A program made the translations under genes and the position numbers. Source: an uncultured Clostridia bacterium (GTDB taxonomy: Bacteria; Bacillota; Clostridia; Oscillospirales; CAG-382). Taken from it: DNA of 64,000 bases. Below the pieces are notes generated by a model. It searched no databases. It was not told the DNA's origin and saw only the letters and a program-made list of their open reading frames with translations. The stretch covers positions 41,783 to 105,782 of the forward strand of contig CANRAV010000006.1 in the NCBI GenBank assembly GCA_947628695.1, written 5' to 3'. Below are positions 60,807 through 64,000 of this stretch, one piece after another. How positions within the stretch are numbered: the stretch's first letter is position 1; each line of letters opens with the position of its first letter.

Positions 60807-61430
60807 TTACACCTGCGTGTCGACACGTATCTTTATTTCCTCCGGATACCAGGAGATGACAAAGTACAAATCTTCCTCTGTGAAAAAGTCGGCGTCACAG
60901 TATTCGTCAATTTCCGGGGACGCATACGGTATGTACATGGTAACTTCCGTGTCCGGCCTTACCGCAAGCCCCATTGCGCCGTCAAGCTTTGGGTACATAA
61001 CGTAAAACAACTCTTCATGAACCTGAATCTGCAAATTGTCTGTCACTATAGGGATGCCGATAAAAGGCACTCCTATTTGTTTTGTGTTGCCGTTGTTTCT
61101 AATAAGCACCTCCAAAACGTAGACGTATTTCGGCTCCCAATTTTTCGGGTTCAGCTCTTTAAGGTAATGCTCGCCCTTGCCGTTATCGCTTAAAAGTTGC
61201 GCGGTTGTTGTCACCTTCCCGCCCTTTACTACAAACTCGTAACCCTCGTTTTCTTCGTTTGCGGTTTGGCAAAAGTTTTTCCCTATGGGCACGGTGTCGC
61301 CCGTGTTGTACACCTTTATAATCACCTTGTCGCTGTCTCTGTTGAAGGTGTAAACCCTTGCGCACCAAGCGGCAACAAGCACGGCTGCAATTACGGCCGC
61401 AGCGACGCGCTTAAACGTTTTGGCTTTCAT
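60807..61430 (-). CDS. Membrane-anchored DUF5028-like protein
   Basis: 207 residues from ATG 61430 (AAGGAGG upstream), overlapping the ATPase gene by 20 nt. One N-terminal membrane helix (VAAAVIAAVLVAAW) with no clear lipobox. The outside part has the pattern YNTGDTVPIGKNF, then NEGYEFVVKGGKV, which resembles DUF5028 proteins often found beside ABC exporters. DUF assignment is from memory and uncertain. Confidence 0.75.
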   Translation of the reverse strand: MKAKTFKRVAAAVIAAVLVAAWCARVYTFNRDSDKVIIKVYNTGDTVPIGKNFCQTANEENEGYEFVVKGGKVTTTAQLLSDNGKGEHYLKELNPKNWEPKYVYVLEVLIRNNGNTKQIGVPFIGIPIVTDNLQIQVHEELFYVMYPKLDGAMGLAVRPDTEVTMYIPYASPEIDEYCDADFFTEEDLYFVISWYPEEIKIRVDTQV

Positions 61431-62088
61431 CCGTCTCGCCTCCTTCGCCGGAAATGCAGCCTGAAACCCTGCCGGACTCCAGCACATATATCTCGTCAGA
61501 CAGCTCGCGCAAAATCTCCATATCGTGGCATGAAATCACAATAAGCGCACCGCGCGCTTTTTCCCTTTGCAGAAGGGCTTTTAAAAGGTCTACGCCCGCT
61601 GTGTCAAGCGAGTTTGTCGGCTCGTCCAGAATTATAATGTCCGGGCTTTCCATAACCGCAGCGGCTATTCCCAAGCGCTGCTTCATCCCCAGGGAATACT
61701 TGCGGTATTTCTTTTTGTCCCTCGGGTCAAGCCCGACAAGTAAAAGCGTTTCCGCAATTTTTGCGTCGTCCGCTTCTCCCTTTATGGAAGCAAGCATTTT
61801 AAGGTTCTTAAAGCCGGAGTAAGCGTCCAGAAAAGCGGGGTTTTCAATAAGTATGCCTATGCTTTCCGGGAAGGTTATGTCCTTGCCAAGCTCCTTCCCG
61901 TTTATAAGCACTTTGCCCTCGGTCGCGCGAATCAGGCCGGAAAGCAGCCGCATAAGCATTGTTTTTCCGGAGCCGTTTATCCCCTTAAATCCGACAATTT
62001 TCCCGGAAGTCATTTCAAGGCTTATGCCGTCTATAACGCGGCTGCCCTTAATATCCTTTACAAGATCAATACATTCAATCTTTGTCAC
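61411..62088 (-). CDS. ABC transporter ATPase
   Basis: 225 residues. Walker A GINGSGKTM (threonine then methionine in place of T-T/S), signature YSLGMKQRLGI, Walker B IIILDEPTNSLD, H-loop ISCHDMEIL. The LGMKQR signature and size match bacitracin/lantibiotic-type exporters. It pairs with the two permeases just upstream. Confidence 0.94.
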   Translation of the reverse strand: MTKIECIDLVKDIKGSRVIDGISLEMTSGKIVGFKGINGSGKTMLMRLLSGLIRATEGKVLINGKELGKDITFPESIGILIENPAFLDAYSGFKNLKMLASIKGEADDAKIAETLLLVGLDPRDKKKYRKYSLGMKQRLGIAAAVMESPDIIILDEPTNSLDTAGVDLLKALLQREKARGALIVISCHDMEILRELSDEIYVLESGRVSGCISGEGGETDESQNV

Positions 62089-62089
62089 G

Positions 62090-62977
62090 TCAATTCTCCT
62101 TATTTAAAATGTCGTACCTCTTAAATGCAATGTCGCCCGCAATCACGCAAAAGGCGATAAGAGAAGTCAAAATCACCGTGCCCGTAAGCGGGGATACGCC
62201 GTTTGGCATCAGGGCGTCGCAGCGTATGGGCATGGCGTAATTGCCTATCAAAAACGGGCTTACGCAGTATGCAGAGATGCCCAGAACAATAACCGTCACG
62301 CCAAAGCTTAACATCGGGCGCAGCCACAGGGACAGGAACATTTGCAGCTCACTTATTGCCACGGAGGTTAGAAGCGGCATACCTATAAGCGCCCCGGTTA
62401 TGTGCGACGGATGACTTATGACAGCGGGATTGTCGAAATCTATTAAGCCGCCCGACGCCAGCTCTTCGTCAAGGAGAAAAACATGCGTGTACATGCCCTG
62501 CGATATTTCAAGGCTTATGGGCTTTTTTGTCACCACGCAGAATAAAAAGACAACAGCCGCACCGATACAGAAGAACATAAGCACGGTAAGCGCGTTCCAC
62601 AGGCATTTTGAAAGCCACCAGCTGCGCCTCCCGCGGGAGCGCGTAAGTACGTTCTGCCCGTAGCCCGTCAGATCGTTAAACGGGTAGTAAAGCGTGGTGT
62701 AGAACAAATACAAATGCACCACAAGCCACATGGCAAGCATCTTCATGTTTTTTATTTTTAAAGCGCTGTCCACCGTAACCTTCGGAAATCCGCCGAATAT
62801 GTAAAGCCAATAGTCCCCGAACGTGCCGACGGAATTTTCCCCGCTTAGTATAGACGCCTCTTTCAGGCTGAACGTAAGGCATATTACAAAAAAGCCGGAG
62901 AAAATAATTAAAAGCTTTTTCCATTCCCCGAAAAGAAAATTTCTGACGTCGTAATACGCAAGCCTAAAAAACTTCAT
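62090..62977 (-). CDS. ABC-2-like permease (second subunit)
   Basis: 295 residues from ATG 62977 (GGAGGGGG upstream), overlapping the preceding permease gene by 14 nt. About six membrane segments with a large loop between segments one and two. LTRSRGRRSWWLSKCLWN after the second segment is a typical coupling region. Substrate unknown. Confidence 0.85.
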   Translation of the reverse strand: MKFFRLAYYDVRNFLFGEWKKLLIIFSGFFVICLTFSLKEASILSGENSVGTFGDYWLYIFGGFPKVTVDSALKIKNMKMLAMWLVVHLYLFYTTLYYPFNDLTGYGQNVLTRSRGRRSWWLSKCLWNALTVLMFFCIGAAVVFLFCVVTKKPISLEISQGMYTHVFLLDEELASGGLIDFDNPAVISHPSHITGALIGMPLLTSVAISELQMFLSLWLRPMLSFGVTVIVLGISAYCVSPFLIGNYAMPIRCDALMPNGVSPLTGTVILTSLIAFCVIAGDIAFKRYDILNKEN

Positions 62978-63824
62978 TCTTTTGCCCCCTCCACACCGTA
63001 ATGCCGAAGGTAACGGCAAACAGAACTATCGCCTTCGAAAGAACTATCCACCCGTTAGGTATGTTGTATATTGTCCCCGAGTGCAGGAAGTTCAGCGGCG
63101 AAAGCTCCCACTTATTTGAATATGTGTTCACAAAGTTCATGCCCAACATAAGCAAAAAAGGTGTAATCACAACCGCAACGCGGTTTTTAAACAAGAAGCC
63201 TGTCACAAGTGAAAGCGCCGCTATAAGCCCGCCGAAGACAAAGTTAAGCAGCATATAAAGCTCTACATAAACAAGCGGATGAGTGTAGAAAAGTCTTGAC
63301 CACATCTGCGGGAATACGACGCCGTTGTATGCGTCGTACAAGACGTTCGGCGTCCTTGCGGGGACAAAGCACGCGACAGAGCAGAAGTTTACAAGCAGCG
63401 GTATCATCACCGCAAGCCCGCCGGCTGTGAAGACGGCCGCGTATTTTGCAAGGAAATACTTCGACTTTTTTGTCCTTGTAACAACGTTTTTCACATAGCC
63501 CTTTTTCATTTCCATATAGTAAGACCAGCCGTAAGGGAAGGCCGCAAACAGCGGAAGCAGCAGGAAAAACAGCGAGAAATATAACGACGAATAGTCGGCA
63601 CCTATCCAATAGGTGTACAGTGTATCCGAAGGCAGCCAAGGGTTTTTAAAGCACACGCCTCCGTTTGCCTCCTTGTCGGCAAGAAGGTATTTGTAAATAC
63701 TGTTGTACACGTTAATTTGGTTCATCGCACTCAAAACGGCTATAACAGATGCCGCGATAAGCGTGATTAAAAAATACTTGTTTTTCAAAGCCTTTGAAAG
63801 CTCTGTTCTTATAAGCGCTTTCAT
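62964..63824 (-). CDS. ABC-2-like permease (first subunit)
   Basis: 286 residues. Starts MKALIRTELSKALKNKYF, then a membrane helix, a long outside loop and five more helices. VVTRTKKSKYFLAKYAAVF is its coupling region, like that of its partner. AAGGAGG lies 11 nt upstream. First gene of the operon. Confidence 0.87.
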   Translation of the reverse strand: MKALIRTELSKALKNKYFLITLIAASVIAVLSAMNQINVYNSIYKYLLADKEANGGVCFKNPWLPSDTLYTYWIGADYSSLYFSLFFLLLPLFAAFPYGWSYYMEMKKGYVKNVVTRTKKSKYFLAKYAAVFTAGGLAVMIPLLVNFCSVACFVPARTPNVLYDAYNGVVFPQMWSRLFYTHPLVYVELYMLLNFVFGGLIAALSLVTGFLFKNRVAVVITPFLLMLGMNFVNTYSNKWELSPLNFLHSGTIYNIPNGWIVLSKAIVLFAVTFGITVWRGQKNEVF

Positions 63825-63904
63825 CTTTTGTTTTTCCTCCTTTGCACATGTAATTTTCCTGATATATATGTATATCCTTTTTTTAGCCGTTTTTGTTTAG
63901 ACAA

Positions 63905-63953
63905 TTTGCAAAAAATAATATAATTCGCAAATTGCAATAGCAAGTTGCAATAG
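63905..63953. repeat. TTGCAATAG direct repeats before the ABC operon
   Basis: Two copies of TTGCAATAG lie 13 bp apart (around 63932-63953), next to an AT-rich stretch from which a minus-strand promoter TTGCTA-N17-TATTAT can be drawn. They could be a regulator site. Confidence 0.5.
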
Positions 63954-64000
63954 TTAAGGAAAGATTCACAGATAGAAAGGATTTGCCTTAGAGAGAGGAG

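Overview
The window looks like chromosomal DNA of a Clostridia-type Firmicute, probably an uncultured gut lineage. Supporting signs are purine-rich Shine-Dalgarno sites, near-consensus TTGACA/TATAAT promoters with 17-bp spacers, a Gram-positive-type LexA box (GAAC-N4-GTTC) in front of recA, MrnC, a pyruvate phosphate dikinase, BspA-type leucine-rich-repeat proteins (one with a dockerin), and a MurE with the DNPR motif of meso-diaminopimelate-adding enzymes. I see no phage, transposase, integrase or CRISPR array. Coding density is high and no gene-free stretch exceeds about 300 bp.

Region 1 (1-10.9 kb, minus strand) is the most unusual part. A WYL-domain regulator, transcribed from a promoter carrying two 17-bp direct repeats, is followed by an LRR-DUF4132 protein, SbcD, SbcC, a 72-aa orphan, an LRR-BRCT protein and a vWA/DUF2201 protein that runs off the left edge. 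The genes overlap or lie close together, apart from one 118-bp gap before the vWA gene, and read as one transcription unit: a WYL-controlled, DNA-end-processing and sensor-like cassette that I do not recognise as a described system.

Region 2 (11-36 kb) is mostly housekeeping. It holds ppdK (minus); pth-mfd-two foldase-like lipoproteins-tyrS (plus); a purine salvage/uptake unit of xpt and a BMP-type ABC importer; a membrane-anchored XRE regulator facing an SGNH hydrolase; queG-cupin regulator-rsmA (minus); a secreted LRR-dockerin protein inserted between two look-alike hairpins; rpsF-ssb-rpsR; and prs.

Region 3 (36-50.6 kb, plus) begins with a LexA-controlled recA-recX-rimO-phosphatidyltransferase-cysS-mrnC-lexA run, then tRNA-Lys(UUU), then a complete compact histidine operon hisZGDCBHAF-IE-hisJ covering every step from PRPP to histidine.

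Region 4 (50.6-64 kb) holds trmB, a nitrilase-family amidase, a sigma-factor/membrane-protein pair preceded by a structured leader with an 18-codon ORF, a YfbR-like HD nucleotidase, dapF-murE, a DUF218 protein, an M29 aminopeptidase, and a minus-strand operon of two ABC-2-type permeases, one ATPase and three surface-anchored proteins. One of these three is cut short by an in-frame TAA.

All functional calls come from reading motifs by eye; no database search was possible.
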